Shown: positions 24,200-37,979, counted from the stretch's first letter. The stretch is 64,000 nt of DNA from Ligula intestinalis (GCA_036362985.1 JAYGXS010000003.1:29697573-29761572), one strand, 5' to 3'. Numbers and translations are program-made. Notes: generated by a model from the letters alone, not told the origin.

Positions 24200-27100
24200 A
24201 CTAAAGTTGGGCGTTTTTTTATGGCCGTAAAATACTTTTGATGACCTTTTTCGGGAAGGATGAAATATCGGGTGATGTTTATAGTTTAAAGTTCGGTCCG
24301 CCTGTTGCGAATTGCGAACTAATTTTATTAGTTGCCTGGACAGCCAAACGACAAATAAATCAAGGCGAGGAAGAAAGTTTGGAAAATATCTTGTAATTTT
24401 ACTTTTTTTTCAAGCTAGTTGGAAAAAGAAAATATAAGAAATGACAGCAAAAATTATATTTAAAGGACATGCTTTATGCAAATAGTATAACCAAATATGG
24501 AAGGGGCGAATTTAATTTGGAAGGAGGCTGGAGTAACAGCATTTTTTTACTGCCGTTGCCATCTATCGATAAATAATATCTGTAACTCCAAAAGACTAAG
24601 CCAAAAGATGGACCTAGAGATAAAAAACCTGGCTTCCGTTACCTGTTGACAGCAAACCATAAATATCTATGGTAATCCACGCTCACCAGCATACCGTGTA
24701 TAAAAGTACTTGTTTTTTGGCAAAGCGACTACCATTGTCTTTTTGGCCTACGGATGAACATCCAGTTGGATAAATGTTTGGTAAACGAATATATAATTTT
24801 AATTAGATATATTCAGAGTTTTTTATTTTTGGCTCCTTAATTCTTTTCAAAAACTGCATTTTTAGAAGACAACCTGATAAAACATTATTTATACAACATT
24901 TAAAAAAAAATAATTTAGCTGTCACGGTCTTTGTGTTACCAAATAAACTAAAAGGGTACAGTTGTGAACGTTATGAATCTAACATTGATGAAAAAAACTA
25001 GATGGTTATTAGTACAGATTTTAAACATGGTTGATGCATCTCTTTTTTGGAGTAAAGAGAAAATGAATGCACTAGAATCTAAGGAGCCCAAGCAGATAAG
25101 CATTCCTATTAGGATAAAACTTGTTTCTGCCAGCACTTTAAAACCAATTTTGCAGATATAGTCAAATATCCACTTAAAGTTCTGAGGCCCTGCTGTTAAA
25201 GTCTTATGCATTAATTCTTTTAAAATTACTGCAGCTTGCATTTTTACTTAATTCTCCATCAAACCCTTATAGCATTCATGACAAAACTGAGTAGGTTTTG
25301 ATTACACTTTAAGAACTCGCGGTTGCCGCTCCATAATAATTATGAGCTGAAATGAGCAATAGCAAAATTGTTTATCCAGGGTGACTTACATTTTTGTTGC
25401 CATATCAAATTTTTCCTAATGATATGGTGTGACAGAATATCAGATTAAAATTTCATAAAGAAACTCAACAACAGAAGAGGACAACATGCAGCTAAATGCA
25501 TTTTATACCTGACTGCCAGAGTCAGTAACGTAGCGAACTTAATAACATATGCGTAGGCGCAAAAAATTTTAATCAAACAAGCACCTATAAGTTTTACCGT
25601 ATTGATTATGCATACGCAAAAGAGTTAAGGTGCACTTAAATGTTTGTTTCTATCCCCTTGTGATAGTGGGTTCGCTAAGTTAGCATAACATTTGTTCATT
25701 TTTCTGGAAAGGCTAAAGGTTGGAGACTTTTATCAATCAGCTATGTTGTTACTTTGTGAATGGGACTGTTTGTGTATACACAGACTGTCATCAAACAATC
25801 TTGAGTTCTTAAATGGTTTTAGAAGAATACTTCACTACTGCTTCTGTTAGTATTGGCTTACCTTTACTGTGCGTGCTCATTTAAAACAGAATAAGACAGC
25901 CTTTATGCACATATTTTTCTTGCTTTGCATTCTGTTGGAAGGCTTGTGCAAAAGAGCACGTCTAAGCATCTTGATGCATGACAAAAATTAATCAGAGAAA
26001 AGGGCGTAAAAACCAGTTTAAATTGAAATATTTTGTGGCATATTATGTTGAATAAAAGAAATCCTCCGTAGTAGAAAAAAAACGAATAAATACGACATGA
26101 AACACAACAGAATTTGTCATGTTTATGGTTGAGGGCGCTTTTCTGACAGTTGCTTTACTAGTGCTAAGAAAAATTTTTTAATAGTGATACGTATTCAAGC
26201 ATTTTATAACCTTTGCCTGGGAATAATCAGGAAATACGGAAGAAACATGCACAAGAGACAATTGACTAACGAAGCACTTCGTAGGTCAGGGAGGTAAGGT
26301 GAGCCTCAATATATTTTGTACGTCTCCCCAAACTGCAATCAACGTAAAATTCAAGGACAGTCTTTTTAACAGCTCAGGTGCAGTGTACATTGATTTCTGC
26401 ACTCACAACTACAGGGGCTATTTAGCAACCATATGGGTCTGGGAACTGTCTAGTAATGTATGACTGGTAAAGAGAATAAAATAATAATCGTTTATTCAGC
26501 CTGTTATATTGTTTTTAAGGGTATTTTGTAAGTTTTCATAGAAATCCCGATATAACTTACGAAAGCATGAATTCGGGTGTCCTTCTGTTTTCACTGCCAT
26601 AGTGAACGTTCGAAATGTTTCCCGCTTTATTTAATATTGATCATAATATGCTAGACAGGGCTGATCTCGGAAGCATGACTTTAATTTTCAAGGATTCCTA
26701 AATAATGCCTACTTTGTTATCAGTACAATAGCATACGTTGTTTCTTTGTTCTCTGCTTTCGAATTCTACACGTTTGTATTCAAAATTCAGTTGCATGCAA
26801 CTGATATTATAGATTCAAAATAAGGCAGACTGGGAATTTTTTACAGATTCCTGTTAAAAATTAATGATGGATATTGAAAGCGTAAGTTTGAGGCTTTTTG
26901 GTTGATAAGGTTAGGCAAACTTAATGCCACCCTTTTGTGTTCAGAGATCAATTCCTACCGATGATAACGGCCAACTGACGATTTCCACCGTTTAACGAAG
27001 CATATAACTTAATTAGCTGCGCACGAGACCGAACGTTTTTGAGAAAATGGACGCACATTTCATCGGTCGGGGATACATAGGGGAGCATTAATCTATTTCA

Positions 27101-30100
27101 TTAGGTGGTGACGGTTTTATTGGTGTGTGTTATTACATATTGCTTGTTCAGATCACTTCATATACACCACTAAAATGAAAACGTTAACTAACAACTGTAC
27201 TCCAAATGAAAAAAATGTGCTAAAATGCTCACCAAGCGCTCGATGGAAATAAAAGAATACTGCAAGGTCTTGCAGGAAAATTTTTTAATATCCAACGACT
27301 GACTATACTAGGCAGTGAATAAATATATAAATCGGCAAATATTGAAAGTGAAAAGAATTCACTCAGAAATGGATTTCGTAATCTATACACCAATAGGAAA
27401 CCGGGAATAATTTGTATCCGAAATGTACCAGATACGTTAAAAAAGTATATTTTTCAGTCTTGTGATTTTTCAGGAGGAGGGTGATATACATTTTTACGGC
27501 TTTGATCACTTTCATCTTGGCGGGAATTTAAAATATTGACTGACCACGTGGAATAAACGACAGTGCGTCAGACATGAACGTTTGCGTAATCACTGTAGAT
27601 AAGATTGGTTATAATGGCTCTGATCATAGAAAACATTATATCGTAAAAAAAGAAAGTTGCACTTTTTGCCAATGGACCATAACCTGACGCACAAGCGACA
27701 AAGTAAAATGCCTTTATCGCGCAATGGCAATAAGGCAATAATAAGCTGTCATGTTTCAAAGCCAATCTTAATAAGCTGGTCAAATTCGAATATAACATTT
27801 TCTTCGCAAGCCAGGACTTACGGCTTCCTTGTGACGCCCTGATAGAATGTGCTCGCAAAAGGTGCTTCCGTGGAATTTTGAACAGCAAGGATATAGGGAA
27901 ATTAGTAGGAAATGACATTTAGCGGTTGGTTGGAAGCAAAACTTAATTGGCAGAGATTGCTATCTCACGTGAAATCTTACCCTTAGCAAGCATATAAGAC
28001 ACCATTTTATTGAAGAAAAATGGAAGTATGTTTTAAAATTCTGATTAATTCAGTAGCGCGAGGTCACATATATTTGAAATAAGAAGACTTTATTAATGGA
28101 AGGCATAGTCTTAAAACTAAACTCGTGAATGCAAATTCATAATGCTAGGTTAAACATGAGGTTGGTAGTATGCATGGTATATTGAAATAGATCTTACCCT
28201 AGATGACAACTTATCGAAGATTGCTGAACGTCTATCGATAAAAAAATTAATTTTTTTAGTTGAGTGGGTAAAGTGGCAAGAGGTGCGTTCCACATCAATA
28301 AATTTCTAAATAATTTTAGTTTTGGCTTGAAATATTAAAAAATGCCACCGCAATTTTTATTGGGAACGAACTCAGCATTGACAAAAATGCACTTTTACAA
28401 TAAAAGGCAGGAATAAATATGCTTAGAACAGACTTAAAAAAACTACCGCTAACACGACCTTTTTTAAAAAAGCATTTGAATTAGAAATTTTGCCTTTTAC
28501 TTACCCTCTTTGCAAAGCTTAGTCAAAGCAACTAAGTGGACGCTTGACTACTACGTCACGGAAAATTGCTAATGCTCCGGTTGGAAATTCAAGAAATCAC
28601 CTTTCCTCTCACTACTGCAGCGCTTTTTCAGTTGATCTGTTTCTTTTTAGGCACGTTGCACGCTGCATATGCAAAACAAACTGACAAAAAATATATGTTG
28701 CACAAATCACTAGTCTTCTGTCTCTTTCGATTTTTAATCAAGCAAGAAGAATCTCACCTTAGACTGCAAATCGGCCATATTTTTTGAGTGGGTTTCAACG
28801 TTTGCGACATTATTTTTACATCTATCCAGACGACTGTCTAATAAATCAATCTAAGATGCTGGAAATGTGCTCATTTGCAACTTTGTTCACAAGGCATCTA
28901 TTCAAAACAAGGACACATTATAAGCAATGGAAAAATAAACTGAACGTATAGTTTTTAATGTGGTCGCGATCTTAAATACATGTTATGAGTGAGGTACGGT
29001 TTGATTTAGCTTACTCATCGAGGCGGTAAAAGTATCAATCATATATGCATGGATTGCGATATACGCAAGTACGTTCAAGTAGTGTAAGATTTCGAAGACT
29101 TCGGATAGGCAGTTTGTGTCCAGTGATGATACGTGTATTACAGTCAGCCCGTTTTATTGCATATCTCTTGGTTTGCTTACCTCGGTCAACCAGAGAAAAC
29201 ATCACATCAGTGAGCGATGTGCTTTCTGTAGCCATCATGTGTTAGAAACATAGCCTATACTCCAGCAATTCCAGATACATTTAGATGTCTCTTTGTTAGA
29301 AAAGTAAAAATTATTCTGTTAACCTCGACTGGTTCTGGCTTAGCAGTAATTTGGGCCAAAATAGAGTTTATGACAGTTATTGCTAATCTATATATGCTGG
29401 CGGTTTAAAGGTCCACTACAAAACCTCTCATTAATAGATCTAGTCGTGACCTGTCAGACGCAATGCTAATATTTCTGGGTCCTAACAAAAAATCATCCCA
29501 AGATATAAATTAGGTAAGAGTACAGCCGTCAAAAGATGACAGGCTATTCACCAGTACGCAATTTATCGCCAAACTGACAGCACAGATAGTAGATAAACTT
29601 TATTTAGCTGATGTATGTTCTTTTATTTTGAGAACATATTTCGTATTGTGTTTTTATACTACTGATAGCAAGTTATGAATATTATGCGTTTATTCACCAG
29701 TAGCTGAAGCATTCAGCCCAAATATTCATCCCAAATTTTGGAGCGAGCCTCAAAATGCTGGCGCCGAATTCTTTACTCTAAAATCGTGCATCACTTTAAT
29801 GAGAAGTTAAAGAATGCCAAAGTATTTATTGCATTAGTAATATTTAATGGTAAGGGACTTTCCTTGGCCACGGGTACATGTTGTTTCGGTACTGTTGCTT
29901 AAATTATATTTTTCGACAACATATAGTAATATTTGGTTTAAACAACGCTGTGTATGGCCAGCCATCAATCACAGACCACTTGCTCTACGGAAACTACTCA
30001 TGAGCTCCAATGGAACAGATGTTTTGATCGCAACTGATAAGTACACATCGGATTGGAATTAAAGTGTGTTCTACTTGATTATATGCAATGAACGTAAAAC

Positions 30101-32030
30101 TACTAAAGCTTATCTAAACATTTATTAATGGTGTCAACCGCTTTTTAAAATGCAGCATTTAAATTTCCAATAGGTTTTTTAATGTCTTATTAAAGCATTG
30201 CCTGGCTCTTGATTCGAAAAATGAAGCCATTTGCTGCTTCAAATTTCCTCATTGTGTTAATTACAGCTCATCCAAATGGATTTTTGAAGTTGTAGAGGAT
30301 AAAATACATTTACCTGCCGCCATCTCCCAGAAAAACAAGGAAAAGGATCGATTTCCGAATACATTTGGCTTTGCGCCATACTCAAGGAAAACAGAATAAA
30401 GGCTATAGCTAAGTTTAGGACCCATGTTAAGTTTTGGATCAGAGTTACGGCAAGGGCAGAGCGATGATTAGGGTTAAGATCAAGGCTGGAGTTAAGATTA
30501 CGGCATGAAATCACTTACCTTTTGTGCAATTTACAAAATGCTTCCTGTTTTTTGGCTCAGTGTGAGACCACAAATGCTGTTTCCACCTTCCCCGGTTACG
30601 TCTCCTAGCAGTTCCTTGGTGAAATTTACGTTTATGAAACAGTTATTATCCTCCATTACTCTCAAGAGCGCGTTTCAGAAAACAGAGTTACTACAAATAC
30701 TTATCAACGTTAAATGTCTTGTTTAACTTTAGCTATTCATAATGCATGAATTTAACGTGATTTTTTCTTTTTTTTGGCTCAAAGCCTGATCGATCTTCCA
30801 AGTAATGCTGCCCAGCTTTACGGCATAGTGTGTATTACATGCCATAAGTAATGACTATCTTCCAAAGTACAACCGACTGCGGTTGTATGAGCCGAGCCTC
30901 ACTTCAGTTGGCACAGTGCCTTCAATTTGCATCTGCCAGCGCATACGGAACAAGTTTTCCACCGCAGGATACGTCTCCGAATCGTTTTGAACTACCTACA
31001 GCAGTTCAGTGAATAACATCAAAATTTATAAGGATTATTTCTGACAATTTAGTTACCCTTTCCCTGGTTGAGTAAAGTTAATAATCTTTTCTCCACTTCG
31101 CACTACAGGTTAAATTTTTCTATGATAAAGCAGTACAGCTGTGCTGTTATAAATAAAAATCACTAAGAAACTCTTACAACAACATGGTGTTTATGCTATG
31201 TGCACTTTGCGTGAACAGACGTTTCAGTTTCTAAGCGAGTTTGAGAAAAGAATTCGCAGTAAATAGAATAAAAATAAACAGTTTAAATCTTACAATATTG
31301 GTTGACACCGTAAAAAGATAAAACTTTCAGAAGTAGAAGACGACTCAATCGCTGGGCCAATATGTTTATTCGCCTGTCTCATATTCTCATTTCAGTAGGG
31401 ATTGAACTTTCAATTCAGGCTGATGTTTTTTTTAAACTCTACCCATTCAGGAAAGAGGCAAGGCTATTTGCTTTTCCATTGCTCATTTTTCCCGAAAATG
31501 CCTACTGATGGACTACAGAGATGGTAAGTCATAAATGTTTAAATTGATACAATATTTTGCAGTTGCTACACGTAGCTGAAGTCGATTTAATGTGAAAATA
31601 TAGAGACACCCCTTTCATTGTTCCATTTACGTTATCTAAATTGGCCTCTTGAAGCAATATTAAGATAAATAACACCCAGAGATAGGCTTGCAGAAAAAAA
31701 GCGTTCGCTAGGTTGCTAATAAACACCTGCGTACATGCACATTCGCCTGAATATTTTTTGCCTGCATAAACACGGTGGACAAAAACCAAGAGACTGCACT
31801 TTGTTTTTGTTTCCAACAGTGCCCACAATCAGCTTCTGCCTTATGCCATGTGTCTACCATTGTTTAATCCTTTAGAACATGGACCCCCTTATTATGCTCT
31901 GTCCATCATTATTTTACGGCCTTTAGGAATTTCATTGTACAGTGGACAAAAAGCCGGGAGCGACCGCTTTTGTCCATTGTGGCGACGGCGCGCATTCATT
32001 TCTTAAACGAAGATGGGGACGAAAGGGAAT
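24200..32030. other. Long AT-rich stretch without a supported gene
   Basis: Frames up to 116 codons occur but overlap on opposite strands (for example 24948-25241 with 24964-25161, and 27568-27918 with 27657-27842), and none has a recognisable domain. A degenerate run of GTTAAG/GTTACGG-type hexamers lies at 30420-30505. It may contain introns of an unseen gene. Confidence 0.5.
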
Positions 32031-32039
32031 CAGGACATC

Positions 32040-32139
32040 AAGCCAGTAAGTCATTGTGCCTTACATAGGCTTTGCACTAAAAATCCAAGGCACAATGATA
32101 CAACCTGCTGAACACATCTTTTATATGACTTACTGGCTT
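32040..32139. repeat. Interrupted 22 bp foldback
   Basis: The left arm at 32041-32062 begins AGCCAGTAAGTCATTG and ends TGCCTT. Its complement is present in two pieces: AAGGCACAATGA at 32087-32098 and ATGACTTACTGGCT at 32125-32138, separated by about 26 bases. The shared ATGA at the junction looks like a short duplication created by an insertion into a formerly continuous arm. All arm bases match. Confidence 0.75.
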
Positions 32140-32837
32140 TGCTTACAGCCTACAGCACGTGTAAGTCCAAAGACCATCCGGACATTTATTTTTAAGGTCT
32201 GTGTCTGGAATATGCTTTCCTTACGGCCGTCAGTTAAGCATACAGAATCATTTCTCTATCACACGTTAGATCTTCCCCTCCTAGAAAAACGCCGTTTCTT
32301 TTTGGTCTGTTGCACGCTCTTGACCGTAGCAAGATTGAAAATGTTCAGAAATTTTATTCAAACACATGTATTTTCTTTCTAGATTCTGTACTGCTTATAC
32401 GGAATGAAATAAGTTATCGAGCATTAAATTTCCGTAGGTAAGAAGACTCTAAGCCGACCTTTGCTTCCTGTTTCACGTTAACTCTTGCCCTCACCTACCA
32501 TGAATTGACGCTCTCCCATTGTGCAACCTGTAACTTATCCATGGTAATTTTATTCCCCTCCTGTATATTTCGCCTTTAAAAATGCTTTCTTCCGGAGTAA
32601 TCTTCCACTCAAAAATAGGCTGTCGTCTACCTTAGCAATTTTCAAAGCCAAATGACATAAAAATGTAACTTCAAAAGAAATAAAGCCCTTATTGTTTGTT
32701 TCCTTCCAAAAAGGAAAATTTGGCCTTTAAGAAACCTCTTCCTGGTATTTTAGACAGTTTTCTGATAGTTTGTTTGTTTCTTACTAAGTTTATCGTATTT
32801 TATGCAGAAAAAATCTTTGTGGCCGTTTGTTGCCCCC

Positions 32838-33430
32838 TCATTCTTTCAAAAATCCTTGATAGTTGCTGAAAATCTTAATTTGTTCCTCCACTTTGCAAAG
32901 CTGCCGATGGTCTGCGCAGTCTCTCTTGATGAGCGTGACTGTTTCCTTTGCTTTCGGCACCTCGTCGGTGGACCATGCAGTCTGAAGGTTACAGCTCGGG
33001 ATTTTTGGCGATCTCGTGACTTTCTCTGTCCACTCTTCGACTCGATCCAGCTGTTCACGCTGAGGCCCTCCTGTATCACCTCCGTGATAATTGTGATCAG
33101 TAGCGCTGGCTGTTACATTATTTTTCCCATAAGAAGGATAGTAACACACTCTCACACGCTCTTATTAACACCACGCCTCTATTTTACTGAATAACACCAA
33201 CCATACCAATGTATTTATTAAGTCCTTGGGATATAACTTTTTCATACTACAGTTACTTTTGAAATGGGGGGCTGCTGAATTCTGCTCTGATTTCACTATT
33301 TCTTCCCCGTTTCACAATATTTTCTATAGATTGTTGACTATAGTTTTAATTGACGAACTGTTGTGAATCGGATGTGACATACTCTGCCTACCATACTTTT
33401 CGCTTTTGCTGCCTAGATGGTTGTCCGCAC
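32838..33430 (-). repeat. Unrecognised coding-like repeat, family C copy 1
   Basis: A minus-strand frame of 105 codons (32838-33155) reads a charged, soluble-looking protein with DRVEEWTEKVTRSP and STDEVPKAKETVTLIKRD in its centre. The region 49360-49860 is similar in the same orientation, and its minus strand reads AGESTDKL followed by EPTTIINRDLDDHAQ. STD, the ET/TT pair, RD and DHxQ therefore align at the amino-acid level. A block with GTGAATCGGATGTGAC at 33362-33377 also recurs at 49.79 and 50.34 kb. The preserved peptide pattern suggests this is the coding strand of a transposable element, but I cannot name the family. Confidence 0.5.
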
Positions 33431-33439
33431 TGAGCAGCA

Positions 33440-34390
33440 ATTAGCCTATTTCTATTAAGTTTAAGCACAGTACTGCAAGGATGGGGCCATGTGGGCCTAA
33501 GCTGAACAATAAGCTTTTTTTGTAAAGTTTACCCGGAAAACATATGTTTTCAGCAATTCAATAGCATACCAGTACAACTGCAGGGGGAATGAAAATCGTA
33601 CAGTAAGACCGGAATAATAAAAGTTTTTGATAACAACGCAAAGTTTTCATGCCACCTGCGTGGTGAGATCGGCGTGTAAAGGTTCTTGCGCTGGAGGAGG
33701 TGAGGAAAGTAGGAGAGGTTTTGAGCAGTTGTACTGGCCTAGTGATACACTGCGGAAAGCAAACATTTGCCAAATAAACTTTCCAAGTAAAACATGGGAA
33801 TATTATTTATTAACTTATTTCGCCTATTCAAACGGGTGACCTGGAGACCGCACGATGGTGGCCCAAATGGCCGAGTAATCGTGCCGCCATGAACCGACAA
33901 CGGTGACCAAAGTACGGCAATTAACAACGTCCCGAGAAGTAATTGTCACGCCAGCTCGGACTTCCAAGTGATGGACACGAAGACTGCCACAAAAAGAGGC
34001 TTTAGGTGGCCTGGCAACTACACTGTGTAAACACTCGGTCCCTTGTGCCCCTTTGAACCTTTTCAGTAAATTAATGCGAGGATAAATTGGCGAGCGAATC
34101 CAAAACGATGAGTTAATTTACCTGGTAATCGTGCATTCATCTTCGCGACTTCTTTAGGGATCTAGTCTCTTTCATTCAATCCCCACATCATAAAAGCTTC
34201 TGTTCTTAACGTTCTCGACTCTATAGGGACAGCATTTAGAGGTACAGCATTAAGACCAACTTTGAATATATTTTCAGGATGGTGAAAATTTTTTATTGAA
34301 AAGGTGTAGGAATTAAGGTCATTAATCTGATAGGCATCAGGGGAACTGGCCGCCGGGTAAGGTAATAAGTTGCGAATGGTAAAATTGGCA
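33440..34390. other. Stretch without a supported gene
   Basis: A GC-richer patch at 33640-33740 has overlapping short frames on both strands. No domain or repeat match within the window. Confidence 0.35.
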
Positions 34391-34399
34391 ACTTTTGGT

Positions 34400-34887
34400 C
34401 ATAGTTACCGCAGCGCCTTTACGAAATTCTTCTGGGCGTACAGGGCTGGTTTGCGTAACCTGATTGCAGGCGCTTCTGCCGTAGCCAACGTACGCTGCCT
34501 AAGGAGTGTTGAAAAGCGTGAAGGCATCCTGTAGAGCCCGTAGAAGGCCACCCTGGCATCCACGCAAGCGTCTTAGGCTACCGAGTGCGCTAGGGTAGAT
34601 CTATTAATATTCGTTGCTTGGCCCTTTCCTTACCAGACTGGAAGATGTTCTCTTACTTCTTTTGGACAAACGCCGGCTAGTGCGACCAATTTATTCCGCC
34701 CCACAGGGAAAAGTATAGGAGGAAATGCGCCCACAGGTGGTCTGTGCTGGCAATTGTCCGGGTTCTCTCCGCATAGAATGGGCGTAGTCAAGAGCAGTTT
34801 ATGAGCGTCAGCTGCTGGAAAGATTTTTAATACAGCTTGACTCAGGCGCCTTCTTAGAAGTTCGCCCGGGCGTCCCCTTTCCACCAA
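34400..34887 (-). pseudogene. GIY-YIG endonuclease relic of a Penelope-like element (family A, copy 3)
   Basis: Aligns with copy 2 (55.0-55.6 kb) over the linker before the endonuclease (ELLRRRL and LLLTTPIL against ELLQLRP and LLFSSTPLL), then the nuclease itself. The YIG tyrosine is a stop here (GAE*IGRT, near 34690). Next come KEVREHLPVW, the TLAHS block, FSTLLRQRTLATAEAPAIRL and KPALYAQKNFVKALR. At least three stops and two frame changes make it non-functional. It has no reverse transcriptase upstream, like the other family A copies. The order of conserved blocks is the evidence; no single frame covers them. Confidence 0.7.
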
Positions 34888-35334
34888 CGCGTATAACTTA
34901 TTTATGTAATTCCAGCAAAAAGGTACAGGCCTGCAGAAAACCTATACAAAGCAAATGTACACTCACCAATTTATCCATTGAATTTTGTGAAGAGTTATCG
35001 ACGAACGCCAGCCGGGTGGAATCTTACCATCTGTTTTCAACGACTGCTATTAGGAGAACCACTCACTGGATTGTGAATTATATTTATGTATCTTTTTTTT
35101 ACGTACCCCTTCAAACACAGCGTCCTCAAAAACAGAAACAAATTACGTCTACAAACGAATTTACAGAAAGAGGATTTGCGCTAAACACTTGCATTGAGAG
35201 AGAAAAAACATGCTTTATTTTGAAGGTAATGTCGAAATTTTTGATCAAAAATGGCTCCATTCACGGATACGTTAACGAAAGGGGTCATTTTAAAAGATCA
35301 TAGGTTTACACGATATCCATATCCGTTATGGAGA

Positions 35335-36125
35335 CAGGTGGGCTTTCAAATTCTCTATTCCCGTTTCTTCACACGTGAAGTAGCGTGCTACGAATGAAAG
35401 TACGGACTAGTGATATGCCGATGTACAGAAAGACATGGCAGAAGCTTCGGCGCTTAGTACGGGTAGACTTCGCAGCCAGTAGTTAACAGTAGAGAGGCTG
35501 GGCGACCTCTATAAGGACGCGATCAGCAAATTGTTTAACCCTTTTAAAGTATAGCTGTATTATAATGTCAGCTAAAAAAACACAGAAAACACTAGCAGCC
35601 GAAGAGTGCATTCAAAGGATACGTTCAAAATGAACAGGTCGTTTTTAAGTAAAGCTGGAAAAAAGAACAAGAGGGCAGTAAAGAATGAGCAGGAGAATGC
35701 AGGCATCTATACGTCGCCAGATTAGGGCTTGTAGTGTGTGACATGATTGCAAGCAGCGGATATAAAAGTTAACGGAATTGAATAAATAGGCCTTCATTAT
35801 GAAGGATAAATGAGAGAGTGGATTCCAGAGTAACACCAAGGTACCGGAAAGAGGATACCTCTTTGGGCAGAATGTCAATGGTTTCAGGACAAGGAGGGTG
35901 TCACAGTCGAAAAACACGCTGGACTGACTTCTGCTCGTTAAGTAGAAGGCCATTTACTGACGACCATGTTGAGACATGGTCCAGGCCATCTTTTAGTAAT
36001 TGGAGAGATATCTGACCTTTGATAGGATGGACAAAAACCATACGATCAGCATTATTAACAAACAAACATTCGTTTGATGATTGTAGGTTGTCAGTGTGGA
36101 GGGTGAAAGGGTGAGGCACTCAAAG
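35335..36125 (-). pseudogene. Non-LTR reverse transcriptase relic, copy 2
   Basis: Same family as 6895-8946, on the opposite strand. From 36119 downwards the frame reads PHPFTLHTDNLQSSNECLFV, then NNADRM in place of the catalytic YADD box, then GLDHVSTWSSVNGLLLNEQK, which is nearly identical to copy 1. The next block (35953-35645) continues through ALIWRRIDACILLLILY in shifted frames. The C-terminal block FADRVLIEVAQPL lies near 35515, with further stops. Loss of the YADD tyrosine and first aspartate, plus frameshifts, make it dead. Everything upstream of motif B is missing, so it is a 5'-truncated insertion, as is usual for this class. Confidence 0.8.
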
Positions 36126-36589
36126 TTTCCATCCTATTTGGTGTGGTAATTCGATCACCTGAGAGCACTTGCCGGTAATCGTATATCCAAAAAAACACAC
36201 TGATTTTCGCCTTGCTTTTGGGCGTTTGGTCTATCAATGAGCCTAACACTTTGCCACGCGGGAAACGCGTGCGCAAACAGCCTTTTCACTTAGGACAGCA
36301 ACTAAATAGCATAGTATCTTCCGGGTTAAATACCAACGTCGGTAATAAGATTATCAGATAAGATTTGCCCAGCCTTTCTCGAGTTAAGTAAAAACACCTG
36401 CACCGAACAGGGTAGCAGCCAGTTAGTGATAGCATTGCAAGAGCCATGGACCTCTTGCGTCCACTGGCTTTACCTATTACTATATCGAGTATGAATTCAA
36501 AAGGTCAAGCTGATAAAATTTCCATTTGAGTGACCGAAACATTTCTCCTGCTGGAACTCAGCTTGTTGCATGTTTAAGTACGTGCTTTT

Positions 36590-37650
36590 TTCTGCAAGTG
36601 ATTTCCGACAGTGTGGTGAATAGTTGGAGACTTTTAGAAAGCACGTACAGCGCTCCATTTCTAATTATGTATTTCTTTATTTATGAGTGCAGGCAGTAGA
36701 TGGCATAACCGAACCCTGCATCGCTCGTAATTGCTATTCTGTTCTGATCCAAATAGGCGGTTAGCTCTCACTTCTGACTCCAAGCACATCGTGAGCAAAA
36801 TCATGTCGTATTATGAAAATGGGGCCAACCCGGCGTTCGCATGCCGGGTTGGCGGTCCTTTAGACACACCACTGTTACTTATAGTGTGATTTCTAGTCTG
36901 GAATTAACTCAAATACGGAATCAACATTGAATATAGAAATAATAATACTATACCGGTACCATAATTATAGTCATTATCAACTTTCTCATATTGAGGGAAA
37001 CGACTTCACCCTCAGTAAGAGCGAGTATGTACCCGAATAACTTCACTATCATTCAGTGATGTATTAAACATAGTATGTACTCAGCCTTGATTACTTCAGA
37101 GCATTTTATCGCTCTTTGCTGTGTATAGTTATATAAGCACTCATGGTAACTCTTTAGCCATAATCGGAAATTCGTTATTTACGTTTTGCGGATAACTAGT
37201 AGAAACAAGGTGACTTTAATGGGGCTTACCACATTGACTTCACCTATGTGCGAAAAGTTCTTGTGCTCTAGGCCTGTTAGCCACCGTCCAAGTTCAACGA
37301 CCCGGGTGGCTGCGTAGGTAAATGAAGAGCAAATGGAGTCAACTGGTTTAGCACATATTCCTCACGATAAGCAATCAAGCGCACCTGACTCTGTCACGGT
37401 GACTACACACAGCGAGTCAACTCACTCGTTTTCCCAGTGCGACGAGTCTGGCTACAATATCAACTTCGTTAAGTGCCCATCATGACAATCCCACTCCACT
37501 GAATCCGAATGCTCTCCAAGCCGGAGTATGAAATCCTGCTTTTTTGCGTGGACCAGGGGGTGTGGTGTCACGCCTAGGTGCGGCTTCACACCACGACAGC
37601 AACCTACGTCTATTTGCGCCTCCAGTCTGTCATGCCAACGTGCCAAGGTG
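36590..37650. repeat. Diverged direct duplication, unit 1
   Basis: Colinear with 37980-39425. Landmarks are CGACAGTGTGGTGAA (36608 and 37990), the GCGTTCG block before GTCCT (36833 and 38260), TATAGTCATTATCA (36967 and 38391), CTTTGCTGTGTATAG against ATTTGCTGTGTGCG, TTAGCCACCG against CTAGCCACCG, and the GTGGACCAGG/GTGGACTAGG block near 37548 and 39360. No long open frame runs through it; it is probably an unrecognised repeat present twice. Confidence 0.6.
36825..36852. repeat. Perfect GC-rich hairpin
   Basis: CCAACCCGGC (36825-36834) is perfectly complementary to GCCGGGTTGG (36843-36852) around an 8-base loop. The matching position in the second unit (near 38250-38280) has lost the pairing, so the structure is either unit-specific or decayed there. 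Confidence 0.8.
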
Positions 37651-37979
37651 GAGAAAGGGGAGGAGAGTGTGACTTTAGGAGTCTAAGCCGTGAGTGCGAG
37701 GAAGAAGAGGGATAAGACCAGTAGAAGTGGTTTATTGTGTACAGGAACTCAATGGTGGTCTGAATCCCAGACGCGCGGAAGGCCGCGCGCCCTGTGTGCT
37801 GTGAGCGTTAGTGTACAAACGTCATGGTAGAATGAGTCACTGCACGATCGATCAATTACTTGGCCAATAATCGTCGACGGCACCTGTGATTGGCTGGCCC
37901 AGAAGGAGGTAGTGTAGCGAAGTCACGTGCGCTTTGCGGCTTGGCGCCAGCGCTACAGCTTCCCCTCAGATACCGGGCA

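Noticed and set aside
35818..36015. 65-residue plus-strand frame
   Set aside because: It is the antisense shadow of the non-LTR reverse transcriptase relic on the minus strand.
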